Assembly (NCBI GenBank): GCA_031281485.1
Contig: JAITFI010000073.1
Location: 35,349 to 99,348, forward strand
Direction: 5' to 3'
DNA length: 64,000 nt
Origin: Chitinispirillales bacterium
GTDB lineage: Bacteria > Fibrobacterota > Chitinivibrionia > Chitinivibrionales > Chitinispirillaceae
Shown here: positions 1 to 9,100 of the stretch, piece after piece
Numbering within the stretch: the stretch's first letter is position 1
Layout of the letters: each line of letters begins with the position of its first letter
Made by a program: the position numbers and the translations under genes
Notes under the pieces: generated by a model
The model's input: only the letters and a program-made list of their open reading frames with translations
Told to the model about the DNA's origin: nothing
Database searches by the model: none

Positions 1-203
1 TCGGGTATGGCAATAATCTTTTTTTCGGTCGTTTTGCTCATCGTTATACTCCGGCTTATATGGATAACCAAACAAAATATATCTTATTTGTGAAAAGAAC
101 GCACCGATACGGCTACGTTAGGCGCTAATAATAAGCGTTACTTAAAGTAAATATACTATGTCTTTATATAAAAATCCAAATTTTTTATTGAGAAGTCCGC
201 CCG

Positions 204-1202
204 TCACTCCTTCCCGCCGTGAAAAAGCAGCCTCTCCGGCAACTCCTCCCACTCATAGAAAATTATATCGGGAACGGCACCGCCGGCGTCCCGATCCTTT
301 CCGAATACCATCAAGTCGTCCCCGCAAAAGAGCGCCGTCCTCATTCCCAGCGCGGCCGCCGGAGCGATGTCCGTCGTCAGATCGTTCCCCACGACCACCG
401 TTTGATCCGGGGTAATTTGGTACTCGTAAAGCGCGTCGAACAAGCGCCTATACAACGCTTCGCTCGGCTTGACAAAACCGTATTCGTACGATAGGAATGT
501 CAGATCCGTATCGAATAATTCGCCGCAATCGACAATCTTGCCGCCGGACTGATCCCTCAACATAAGCGTCAGGTCGATAGGCGTGTAGAATTGGGCGTCG
601 GAGAGTATTCCGATAGCCATATTGCTATCCTTCAGCCTTTTCAACGCGACGGCCACGCCGGGATAGAGTTCGCGCCCCATAGACAGGAAGTTGTAGGTGT
701 AGGCGAGGCAACGGGCGAAGCCAGCCGGATCGCCGCGCCACGGCGCGCGAGCGTCGGCGTCGTAACCGTTCCTTTTTAGCATAAGCGCTATTACAGACCA
801 AACCTCCTCCACACGTATCTCAGGCAGCGCGGCTCCTTCGCCGGCGGATTTTTGGCGGTTCAGCGCAAGCAGCCCGTTGTAGAAGTCGCAGAGCGTCTTT
901 GCCGGCGGATCGGCGGGATTCATCGCGGCGAGCGTCCCCCCCATTCCGAACCTGTCGACGATACCGGAAAACGCCTCGACGAGCAACGCCTCACGAGTGT
1001 CACGCTCCTCAAATCCGGGCCGCCAGTAGTTGACCATCGTGCCGTAGACGTCGACGATAACCGCCCTAACGCCTTTGAGCGTATCAACGGCCGAACCGCG
1101 CCTAAGCGGCGTAAGGCGGCGCGGATAGACGCGGCGCTCGGACTCGTGCAGACGGCAGGCGTATTCGGCGAGGTCGGACAAAACAGACTCCTTATTTTTC
1201 AA
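204..1202 (-). CDS. HAD-superfamily hydrolase
   Basis: 332 aa ORF; HAD motif I-like 'VIVDVYGTMVNY', motif II 'GILSDAQFY', C-terminal 'KPSEALYRRLFD...VVVGNDLTTDIAPAAALGMRTALF'. Confidence 0.8.
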   Translation of the reverse strand: MKNKESVLSDLAEYACRLHESERRVYPRRLTPLRRGSAVDTLKGVRAVIVDVYGTMVNYWRPGFEERDTREALLVEAFSGIVDRFGMGGTLAAMNPADPPAKTLCDFYNGLLALNRQKSAGEGAALPEIRVEEVWSVIALMLKRNGYDADARAPWRGDPAGFARCLAYTYNFLSMGRELYPGVAVALKRLKDSNMAIGILSDAQFYTPIDLTLMLRDQSGGKIVDCGELFDTDLTFLSYEYGFVKPSEALYRRLFDALYEYQITPDQTVVVGNDLTTDIAPAAALGMRTALFCGDDLMVFGKDRDAGGAVPDIIFYEWEELPERLLFHGGKE

Positions 1203-1270
1203 CCTTTATATTGTTGACACCTAATCAGACTTGATCTTTCCGACGCGTCATATCCGCGCCACGCGCCGCT

Positions 1271-2017
1271 CTACTTAACGCAACGCACCGAAAATCCGCT
1301 CCTATCGCCACTGCTGCGCTCCTCAACTTCGTCATCTATGTAGCCCATACCCTGACTATAGGCGAAACCTAAGTTATTCTCCGCGGTGGCCGTCCACCAA
1401 CGGCCGAATTGGCCGGTAAAGTAGAAATTGCCGCCCGGATCGCGGATACCGCCGGGCAAAGCCGAAAAACCAAGGGCATCCGTCCCGCCGCCGCTGCTGC
1501 CGTCTTCACGATTATTCCAACCATTCGCCGATTTCAACTTCGCCCCGGCGGCCCCGCCCGCCGTACTCAACAACCCGTTCCAATCAGCCCTATCCGGCAA
1601 CCGCCACCCCGACCCCGACGGGCACACCGCCTTCGCCGTCTCCCAATCGTACAACCTGCCGTGCCTATCGCAATTAGCCTCATTGCCGCCGTAACACCAA
1701 CTGCCGCCGCTTGACGGCGCGATGTTCAGATTCTCCGCCATCCACGTCTTTCCGTTTATTACCACCGTCCTATATCTTTTACCGTCGTAGGTGAGCGTGC
1801 CTCCGGCTCCGTCGGGATTCATCGCATGTTCGGCTATGGGACCGGCATCGGTTCCGGGTGTCGTTCCCGAATCTGTCCCCGGATCTGTCCCGGCAGTATT
1901 ATTTTGGTCCGACTTCGTCCCCGAATCTCCCCCGCCGCACCCCGGCAAACAAACCGCCAAGACCGCCAACACCGCCGCAAGCAGCAACGCCGGCCACCTC
2001 TGTTTAATGACCCTCAT
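1271..2017 (-). CDS. FISUMP-domain putative lipoprotein
   Basis: N-terminal lipobox-like 'LAVCLPGCGGG'; FISUMP signature 'YRTVVINGKTWMAENLN...WCYGG...GRLYDWETAKAVCPSGSGWRLP...GFSALPGG...WWTATE...SVRCVK'. Confidence 0.9.
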   Translation of the reverse strand: MRVIKQRWPALLLAAVLAVLAVCLPGCGGGDSGTKSDQNNTAGTDPGTDSGTTPGTDAGPIAEHAMNPDGAGGTLTYDGKRYRTVVINGKTWMAENLNIAPSSGGSWCYGGNEANCDRHGRLYDWETAKAVCPSGSGWRLPDRADWNGLLSTAGGAAGAKLKSANGWNNREDGSSGGGTDALGFSALPGGIRDPGGNFYFTGQFGRWWTATAENNLGFAYSQGMGYIDDEVEERSSGDRSGFSVRCVK

Positions 2018-2204
2018 CGATAACCTCCTTTGATAGAATTCCGTTATAACTTAAAAAAACACAATGTTGCCAAATATCGCGGGCGAACCGCTTGATCCGC
2101 CGGTCGCGCCATTGATATTCTTTATAATATATATTAAAATACAATCTTTCAATTAAAAACGCAACTTTTTATAGGATTCGGCAAGGCATCAATTATTTTA
2201 CATA

Positions 2205-2612
2205 CGGACGGAGGATCGGGCAGCCGCCGCAAAACCTTGCGGTTCTTGCGGAGGAAAGTCCGGGCGCCGCAGGGCAGGATACCGCGGAAGCGCGGGGCCC
2301 GCAAGGGTACGGAAAGCGCCGCAGAGAGAAGACCGCTCTTCGCCAAGACCGTTTTTCGGCGCGGGGCGAGACGTGAAAGGGTGGGGTAAGAGCCCACCGT
2401 CCCGATCTTCGGGAGCAGGCAAGCCCTATCCGGCGCAAGGCCAAGCATGGGGGGATCCCCTTACCGGGGAGGGGGCGGCGCCGTTCCCAGACCATCCCTC
2501 CGGGTAGGCCGCTCAATGCCCAAAGCGATTTGGGCCAGACAAATGGCTGCCTCTCCCAACCGCCGTAAAGCGTACGGGAAAGACAGAACCCGGCTTACAG
2601 ATCCTGCGTCCG
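2205..2612 (+). ncRNA. rnpB: RNase P RNA (bacterial type A-like)
   Basis: Conserved 'GAGGAAAGTCCGGGC' near the 5' end, 'GGGTAAGAGCCCACC', and 'GACAGAACCCGGCTTACAG' near the 3' end. P1 helix pairs CGGACGgAGGATC (2205-2217) with GATCCTgCGTCCG (2600-2612). Confidence 0.95.
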
Positions 2613-2641
2613 CTTTTATTGAAATGACGCCTGTGTTAACG

Positions 2642-4111
2642 TTAATAAAACAGATCGAGATACAAATGCAGCGCCGGTTCCCATTCGTATCCGCCGTCCT
2701 CCGTTTCGGTGCGCCCGAAGACCAAGTCTATGCATCCGCTCTGCCTGATTCGAGGGGCTAATATCCTTGTTCCGAAACCGAAAGACAGGCCGCCTTGCGT
2801 TTGGCCGCGCTGCGTCAGCGCCCCCTGCGGCTCTCGGTAGAGCATAGCCGCGTCGGCTATGAACGACGCGTCTATTCTGAATGTTAAGTTGTGAACACCG
2901 GAGAAGAGCGTGCTTACAAGCGGCACCGGCAGTTCCGGAGTGGCGTAGAGCGGCTTGTAGTACTTGACAGACGCTAAAATCGAGCTCTGCGCCGAAAAGT
3001 CCCAACCAAGCGATTTATTCGCGTAACCGAGTATCTCCCCTGCGCCGCCGTATGTAAGCCTGTGATATATCCCGGCGTCGATATCGCGCAGCGTGAGCAG
3101 AAGGCGAAAAGCCGCGACGTCGTCCGACAGCGGCACGTAATATCTAAGTTCGCTCGTCGATTGGAAAAAACGGTTATTCACTCCGTTGTATAGGCGGTTC
3201 GTGGCAATTTGCGTATTCAGAAGCCACCCGCTCTTTGGGTCGAAGCGCGCCGAGCGTCGGTCTACGGCGAAACCTACCGCCGCGAAAGCCTCGAAAAACT
3301 TGTTTCGGTCGGGGAACGCGACCTCGGCCAAGCCTTTGTTATTAATGCCGGACGACGACGTCTCGATCGGTTCCGAATCGGACGGCTGGTCGCCGCCGGC
3401 GCCGGAATCGGAGACATCCTCCCAGACAATGTTCCTGACGCGGTAAATGGGCGCGACGCTCGCGAAGACCCGCGAATTCGCTAAAACCTTGCGCCCGAAG
3501 GCCAGCTTGCCGTACACGTCAGTATAGTCCAAGGGCAGCGCGTCGTCGGGGTAATCGGCGACGCCCGCGCTGAGCGTAGCATAGTACGGCGTCGGCAAAA
3601 ACGGCTTGTACCAAGAGAGGTCAAACCCCAAACGCTCCCACGCGCTCACCCCGAACCAAAAGGTCTCCATCCGCCCGCGAAAATTGTTTACGGTCGCGTC
3701 GATCTGAGCGCTGTACCAAATCTCTTTCTCCCCGTACTTGCGCGTGCTGTACTCTATCCCGTATCCAAGATCCAGACGCACCGACTCCTTCAAGATAAGA
3801 AATATGTGCGCGCCGTCCTCGCGCAGATGCGGGAAAATGTTAACCTTTTCGTAGAGTTGCGTCGCCAATAGTTTGGAGCGGGTAACGCGCAGCTTGGATG
3901 TGTCTAAAACCTCTCCGGTATCAAAGGCAAAATAGCTCCTCAGGATTTCGGGGCGTGTGGTGACGTTGCCGTATATCTCTATGCCGCGTATGTACGGCCC
4001 GGTTTTATTATCAATACTATCTGATGATGTCGCAGGCGACGGTATGGGTTGCGCGATTGCGATAGCGCAGCCGTACAGCAGACACAGTATTAATAATGTT
4101 GACGAGCGCAA
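2642..4111 (-). CDS. Omp85/BamA-TamA-like outer membrane protein (POTRA plus beta-barrel)
   Basis: Signal peptide; POTRA-like 'YIRGIEIYGNVTTRPEILRSYFAFDTGEVLDTSKLRVTRSKLLATQLYEKVNIFP'; C-terminal barrel ending 'ALHLYLDLFY'. Confidence 0.8.
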   Translation of the reverse strand: MRSSTLLILCLLYGCAIAIAQPIPSPATSSDSIDNKTGPYIRGIEIYGNVTTRPEILRSYFAFDTGEVLDTSKLRVTRSKLLATQLYEKVNIFPHLREDGAHIFLILKESVRLDLGYGIEYSTRKYGEKEIWYSAQIDATVNNFRGRMETFWFGVSAWERLGFDLSWYKPFLPTPYYATLSAGVADYPDDALPLDYTDVYGKLAFGRKVLANSRVFASVAPIYRVRNIVWEDVSDSGAGGDQPSDSEPIETSSSGINNKGLAEVAFPDRNKFFEAFAAVGFAVDRRSARFDPKSGWLLNTQIATNRLYNGVNNRFFQSTSELRYYVPLSDDVAAFRLLLTLRDIDAGIYHRLTYGGAGEILGYANKSLGWDFSAQSSILASVKYYKPLYATPELPVPLVSTLFSGVHNLTFRIDASFIADAAMLYREPQGALTQRGQTQGGLSFGFGTRILAPRIRQSGCIDLVFGRTETEDGGYEWEPALHLYLDLFY

Positions 4112-4118
4112 GTTGGTT

Positions 4119-4254
4119 CAATCCTATAATCTGTTTTAAAAGCCTGTCTGAACTAGGATTTTTAGGATTATAAGGATTATAGGATTAAAAGCACCGTCAA
4201 ATCAACGTTTTTTAATCTTTTTAATCCTATAATCTGTTTTTCTGGATTTCAAGG
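4119..4254. repeat. AGGATT-type inverted repeat, copy A
   Basis: 'CTGTCTGAACTAGGATTTTTAGGATTATAAGGATTATAGGATTAAAA' with inverted arms 'AATCCTATAATCTG' on both sides; related sequence at 36226-36349 and 43011-43051. Confidence 0.75.
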
Positions 4255-4338
4255 TAAAGTCAAAATCTTTTAACTTTAGCGGTTGAAATCCTTAACCATA
4301 CCCCGCCGCGAACATAAGCGGCGGGAACGGATCGCGGG

Positions 4339-4749
4339 TTAACGGCGGACGGTGGCGCCGCGCCGAGCTTTCTTCTTGACGGCCTTGCCGGAAGCGGGTG
4401 CGGCGCCGCGTTTAACTTGCTTCTTCGCGACCGCGGCGACGGCCTTGCGCTTCACCCGCTTTTTAGCGGCGGAGGAGGAGGCGCTGCGCCTTACCTGCTT
4501 CTTTTTCGCGGTCTTGCCGGCGACGCCGCGCTTGGCTAACTCGTCTTTTACTCCGGTAGGATCAACTCCGTCGCGTTTAAGACGCAGATATTCAGCCTCT
4601 GTTACCATCCTGCCCGCCCTCCCTACGCGAGCATCGGGCGAGACCTTTATCAGACCGACGATCACGTAGTTGTAAACGGTGCTTCTACTGCGGTGCAACA
4701 ACTTCGCAACTTGCGCGAGGCTGTAGACTTTGTGGGATTTAGATCTCAT
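4339..4749 (-). CDS. MerR/excisionase-like HTH protein with Lys/Ala-rich histone H1-like C-terminal tail
   Basis: N-term 'VYSLAQVAKLLHRSRSTVYNYVIVGLIKVSPDARVGRAGRMVTEAEYLRLKRD' followed by repeated AKKxVKR-type basic tail. Confidence 0.7.
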   Translation of the reverse strand: MRSKSHKVYSLAQVAKLLHRSRSTVYNYVIVGLIKVSPDARVGRAGRMVTEAEYLRLKRDGVDPTGVKDELAKRGVAGKTAKKKQVRRSASSSAAKKRVKRKAVAAVAKKQVKRGAAPASGKAVKKKARRGATVRR

Positions 4750-5095
4750 CTCTTCCTCCTGCGGGATTCCGCCCGCCGTTAAATTATGTGCCTATAATAT
4801 ACATTATGGACGGACAATCCGTCCATTCCTAAAATGAAAATTAAAAAAAACACGCGCCAACCGGACGGCGACGAAAGACCGGATTTTTGCGAATACCGCT
4901 TCAAAATTTTTCTCAATCTGCGATTCACACTTCTCAAAATAAAAAAGGTTTCACAATATTTCCGTGCCGTAACCCCGTTTTTCCCACTAATTTCTAGGTA
5001 TTTAAAATTGGCACGCCATTTGCATAGTCTATCCGTTGTCTATATGCGCGATTTAGTTAAAATCCACAAAAAATCATAAGGAGGTTAATACTGCT

Positions 5096-5503
5096 ATGTC
5101 GCTGAAATTGTACGTTGGCAATCTGCCTTACAGGACTACGACGGACGACCTGCGCAAGCTCTTTAAGAAGTACGGGCCCATTCACTCGCTGGTACCGATT
5201 ATCGACAAGGAGACCGACCAGCCGCGCGGTTATTGCTTCGTCGAACTTGACGAGATAAAGGCCGTCAACGCGCTTTACGACTTGAGGAACACGGTATTCA
5301 AAGGGAGAACTCTGAAGATCAGCGTGGCTACCGGAAGAGACTCAATTAAAGAGAGGGAGGAAGCGCCGGGGAAAAAAGCGTCGGAAAAAAAGTTAATGGG
5401 GAAACGCAATGTTAACAAACCTGCTGCGGCGTGCGCCGCGCCACCGCGGCGTCACCAGACGACGACCGAGTATATGGTCGCCGATAAAAACAACTACGGG
5501 TAA
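5096..5503 (+). CDS. RRM-domain RNA-binding protein
   Basis: RNP2 'KLYVGNLP' and RNP1-like 'RGYCFVEL'; SD 'AAGGAGG' upstream. Confidence 0.9.
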   Translation: MSLKLYVGNLPYRTTTDDLRKLFKKYGPIHSLVPIIDKETDQPRGYCFVELDEIKAVNALYDLRNTVFKGRTLKISVATGRDSIKEREEAPGKKASEKKLMGKRNVNKPAAACAAPPRRHQTTTEYMVADKNNYG

Positions 5504-5513
5504 TCGGCGGCGG

Positions 5514-6146
5514 TTACCGGTCCTCCGCCTTATCCTTCAACACCCAGATGGTGTACCCGTCGACAATCAGTTCGGCTTGGGCGCGCCCGTCTAAGCACCG
5601 CCACCGCGGGGAAAACTCCGCCTCTAAGTAGCCTTGTGGCGCGGAGTATCTGTCCACCTGCTTTCTCAGCGGCGTATGGCGTATATCCCTATTGAGGCTG
5701 TACACCCAAACGGGTTTGAGCGGGTCAAACGACAGGCGTTTTGTCAACACGTATCTCTTACCGCCGCACGCCTCGTACACGCCCACAACCGCGCCGCTCG
5801 TATCGTGGCACGGCAACGGAACGGTCAGCAACCACGCCGCGTAGACGTATAAGAATACCGGGACGAGCAAAACAACCGCGCCTCCGATCAATAAGAGGCT
5901 CTTCTTGCGAACGCAAATCAAGAAGGCCTCGACGACTATCACCATCGTCAGAAAATAAATAACCGCGTTTGCAACGCCGGAGCGAAACGACGCCTTATTC
6001 AGGTCAAAGATAAAAAGCGTCAACAGCAACATAGTGTAAAGCGGATAGCGTATCCTCTTGTACGGCGCGACGCGGTCAGCGACGATGCCGGCAGCTATTA
6101 TCGCCAATATTATAAACCACTCCAACACGCCGTGTACCGATTCCAA
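5514..6146 (-). CDS. hypothetical membrane protein
   Basis: 210 aa ORF with several hydrophobic helices; no family recognised. Confidence 0.6.
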   Translation of the reverse strand: MESVHGVLEWFIILAIIAAGIVADRVAPYKRIRYPLYTMLLLTLFIFDLNKASFRSGVANAVIYFLTMVIVVEAFLICVRKKSLLLIGGAVVLLVPVFLYVYAAWLLTVPLPCHDTSGAVVGVYEACGGKRYVLTKRLSFDPLKPVWVYSLNRDIRHTPLRKQVDRYSAPQGYLEAEFSPRWRCLDGRAQAELIVDGYTIWVLKDKAEDR

Positions 6147-6157
6147 GCGGCCTCCCC

Positions 6158-9100
6158 CTATTTTCTTCTAATGATATAGACTTTATTCCCAATCGTCTTC
6201 TTACCGCCGTCTTGGTCGGTCATTGTCACCACAATCCTGTAGGTGCCGGTGCCGACTTTTCTGCCGTTTTGGTTGCAAGCGTCCCAAACTAAGACATGAC
6301 ACTGCTCGCAATGATCGTCTCCGAGTTTGAACGCGGTGTCGCTCTTTACCGCCACCACGCTGCCCATCCTGTCAAAGATCACCGCTTTCGGGGCGAGCTT
6401 ATCAAAAGCCGCCGGCAGGAACGGATCCATAGCGACGGCGATCCGCACCGTATTATGTGACGGGTTGGGCCCAATTTTTACGGTGTACTTGAAATTCGGA
6501 TACCTTATATTCAGCGCCACCGCCGGGTTGTTTTCGTGCAGTTGGACAATGGCGGTGTCCATCTGCCATATTCCCCTGCCGCCAACTTTTACGCGGATCG
6601 AGTCGCCTTCCGACGGCACGCCGCCGGGCGGCGTGCTACCCGATATGCCGGCGACCGTAAAATAGCAGGTGTTGCCATCCAGCCGCGTATCGGGCCGGAG
6701 CATTAACTCGTACTTGTAGGTCACGCCGGACGACACGTACGAAAGGACAAACGGCACCAACTCCCCGCTGTTGTGCACGCTCGGAGGTTTGTTAAACGTG
6801 ACCGCCAACGTATCTCCCTCCACGACGCCGCTTTGCAGCGTCCCGCCTTTCACCGTCACATAGTATACAGCCTGAGTAATGACAGGAACGACGCCGTCCC
6901 TGATGTTGTGTTCTCCCGCCGCCAAGTAACCGTCCGCGTTTGCGTATCGCGGGTCCGGCAGCGGCGGATCGGTAATGATGAGCTTCGAGTTCGCCCCAAG
7001 CGGGTCCACTCCGGCGCCGTTTCTGAACAGGATCACTATCGTATCGCCGGCAAAACTCAAAGAGTCTATCGCCGGCAATCCCGGAAGCGACAGCAGCTCC
7101 GGATGAGCCTTGACGACGGACTGATTCAGGCTCGACGCCCAATTTGGATAGACTATCAACTTAACCCCGTGCGCCAGCCCGTCGCCCACGTTGTCGTAGA
7201 ACATGGCAAACACGATCGGAACGGTGTTGACCGGTACGTATTTATGCGTATCCGTAAAGACCGGCTTAAAACCGGCGGCGTAGGCCACGGCCCGCAGCTC
7301 GGTGTCCATGATGAACTCAAGCGGCCCCGTGTAGCGCCGAGAGGCAAACGACATCGAATCCGGTTCCAAACCGTTTACGGTATACCAAATGGAGGCGTCG
7401 GGCCGCGACGACAGCGTAACCCTCACAGACCCGGCAAACATGCACGGCGACGGATACCCCGACGGAGTAACCGATAAAGTCAAATCGCTCCTCAGCGTGT
7501 CGACCGCAAGCGTGTCTTCGGGGGGCGGATCGGGATCGTCCGGCCCGCTGACAAGCGAGAATCTCGACCGTATCTGAGCGCCGACGGCGTCCTTGGGGTG
7601 GCCGCCGAGATCAGCGTAGGCGGTGTTGACGACGTAGCCCGTCTTGGAGGTGTCTACGACGCCGCGCCACGTCACCGTGAGGGAATCGTTCGCGCCCAAA
7701 GCGGAATCGCCGCTTACCACCGGCCAAGAAATTACATTGCCGCTGACGCTGCCGGATAATTGCTTCGGCGGCGTTACTGTGTTGACAGCGCCAGCGGCCG
7801 ATCCGGCTACGTACCTCACGCCGAATGGAACGGTGTCGCGTATTGTCACGTTGTAGGCCAAATCGGTGCGGCTCGCCCAATTGGTAATCTGAGACGAACT
7901 GCCGCCACCCGTAGAGACATAGCGCACGCCCGCGTCGCCCTTCTGAACGGCGATCCCTCTAAGCAGCAAAAAAGGTATAACGGAGGAGGTGTCGCCCATC
8001 CAAAACAGCAGGCTGTCGCTTTTAAGGACTACTTTATAATTAATCGACGTAGCGGCGTCGGCCATCGGCACGCCTACGGTATCGACGGCCCGGCCGTTCG
8101 AGGTAATGACGACCTCTATGCCGGCGAAGTTCTCCGATTGTATGTACTTGCGATCAAATTTCAGTTCAACCGAGCCTTGAGCGGTACGCCGCGCGAAAAT
8201 GTAGAGGGGCGGGCCGTACGACTGCGGCGCCATAGTACCGGTAAGCGTGACGTTCGTGCCGGCCGCCGGCGTGAAGCGCATATCGAAAGAACTTGTCCCG
8301 AATGAGATTGTTCTCCCGTCGAAGCCGGACGGCTTCGTGCCCGTCCACTGATTCGACGAATTGCTTACCGCGGGATACCCGTGCGTCTGCTTGTAGGCGA
8401 CGGTGTAGACCACAGTGTCGCCCGGGGAATAGGTGTTTTTATTCGCCCTCTTGTACATGGTGGTGAGCTCGGGCGGCGGCGGAGGTAGCGAGTCCCTCGT
8501 TACCACAAGCGTCGCCGTGCTCTTCATAGGCGATTCCCTGTCGGCGGAGGCCCACGCGTTAGACGGGATTCTCACGTCTGTAAAGACGGAGGGCGTGTCG
8601 GCCCGCACGCTGTACTGGATTTTCCCCTTCTCCCCGACCAGCAGTTTGTCGATCGACCAAGTGATTACGCGCCCGTTTATTCTGGGCGCGATACCCATGG
8701 GATTTGCGCCGATGAAATTGAGGAATGTCACGCCGGCGGGCAGCGTATCGCGTATGACCACATTGTTGACCTCACGCCCGGGGAGCGGCCCGTTGCCGAA
8801 TACGCGCCTCCACGTGTAGCCGTCCCACTCCTCTATCAACACATTGTTTATGGTTACGGAAGCGTCGGAACCGCACAGCTTTCTATGCAACCGCCTCACC
8901 GGCTTGCCTATGGTGTCTCCAGCCGTGGATTCGGTAAAATCCGGCGTTATGGGGTAACCCCAACTGGTCATGGCGTCGTTGCTTATAGTGCCCGAGGCGC
9001 GGGAATTGTTCGACCAGTCCCCGCCCCAATTACGGTTGGCGTAATTACCGGCGTACACCGCCCACACGCCCTTGAACGGCGTGCTGATGCCGCGGTGGAC

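Noticed and set aside
1-203. Coding content at window start
   Set aside because: No convincing ORF; the 158-415 plus ORF is antisense to the HAD hydrolase.
2149-2761. Several ORFs on both strands (2149-2448, 2193-2516, 2198-2422, 2447-2761)
   Set aside because: They overlap the RNase P RNA gene, which explains the sequence.
6773-7477. 234-aa plus-strand ORF
   Set aside because: Antisense to the GH8 giant gene; no domain features.
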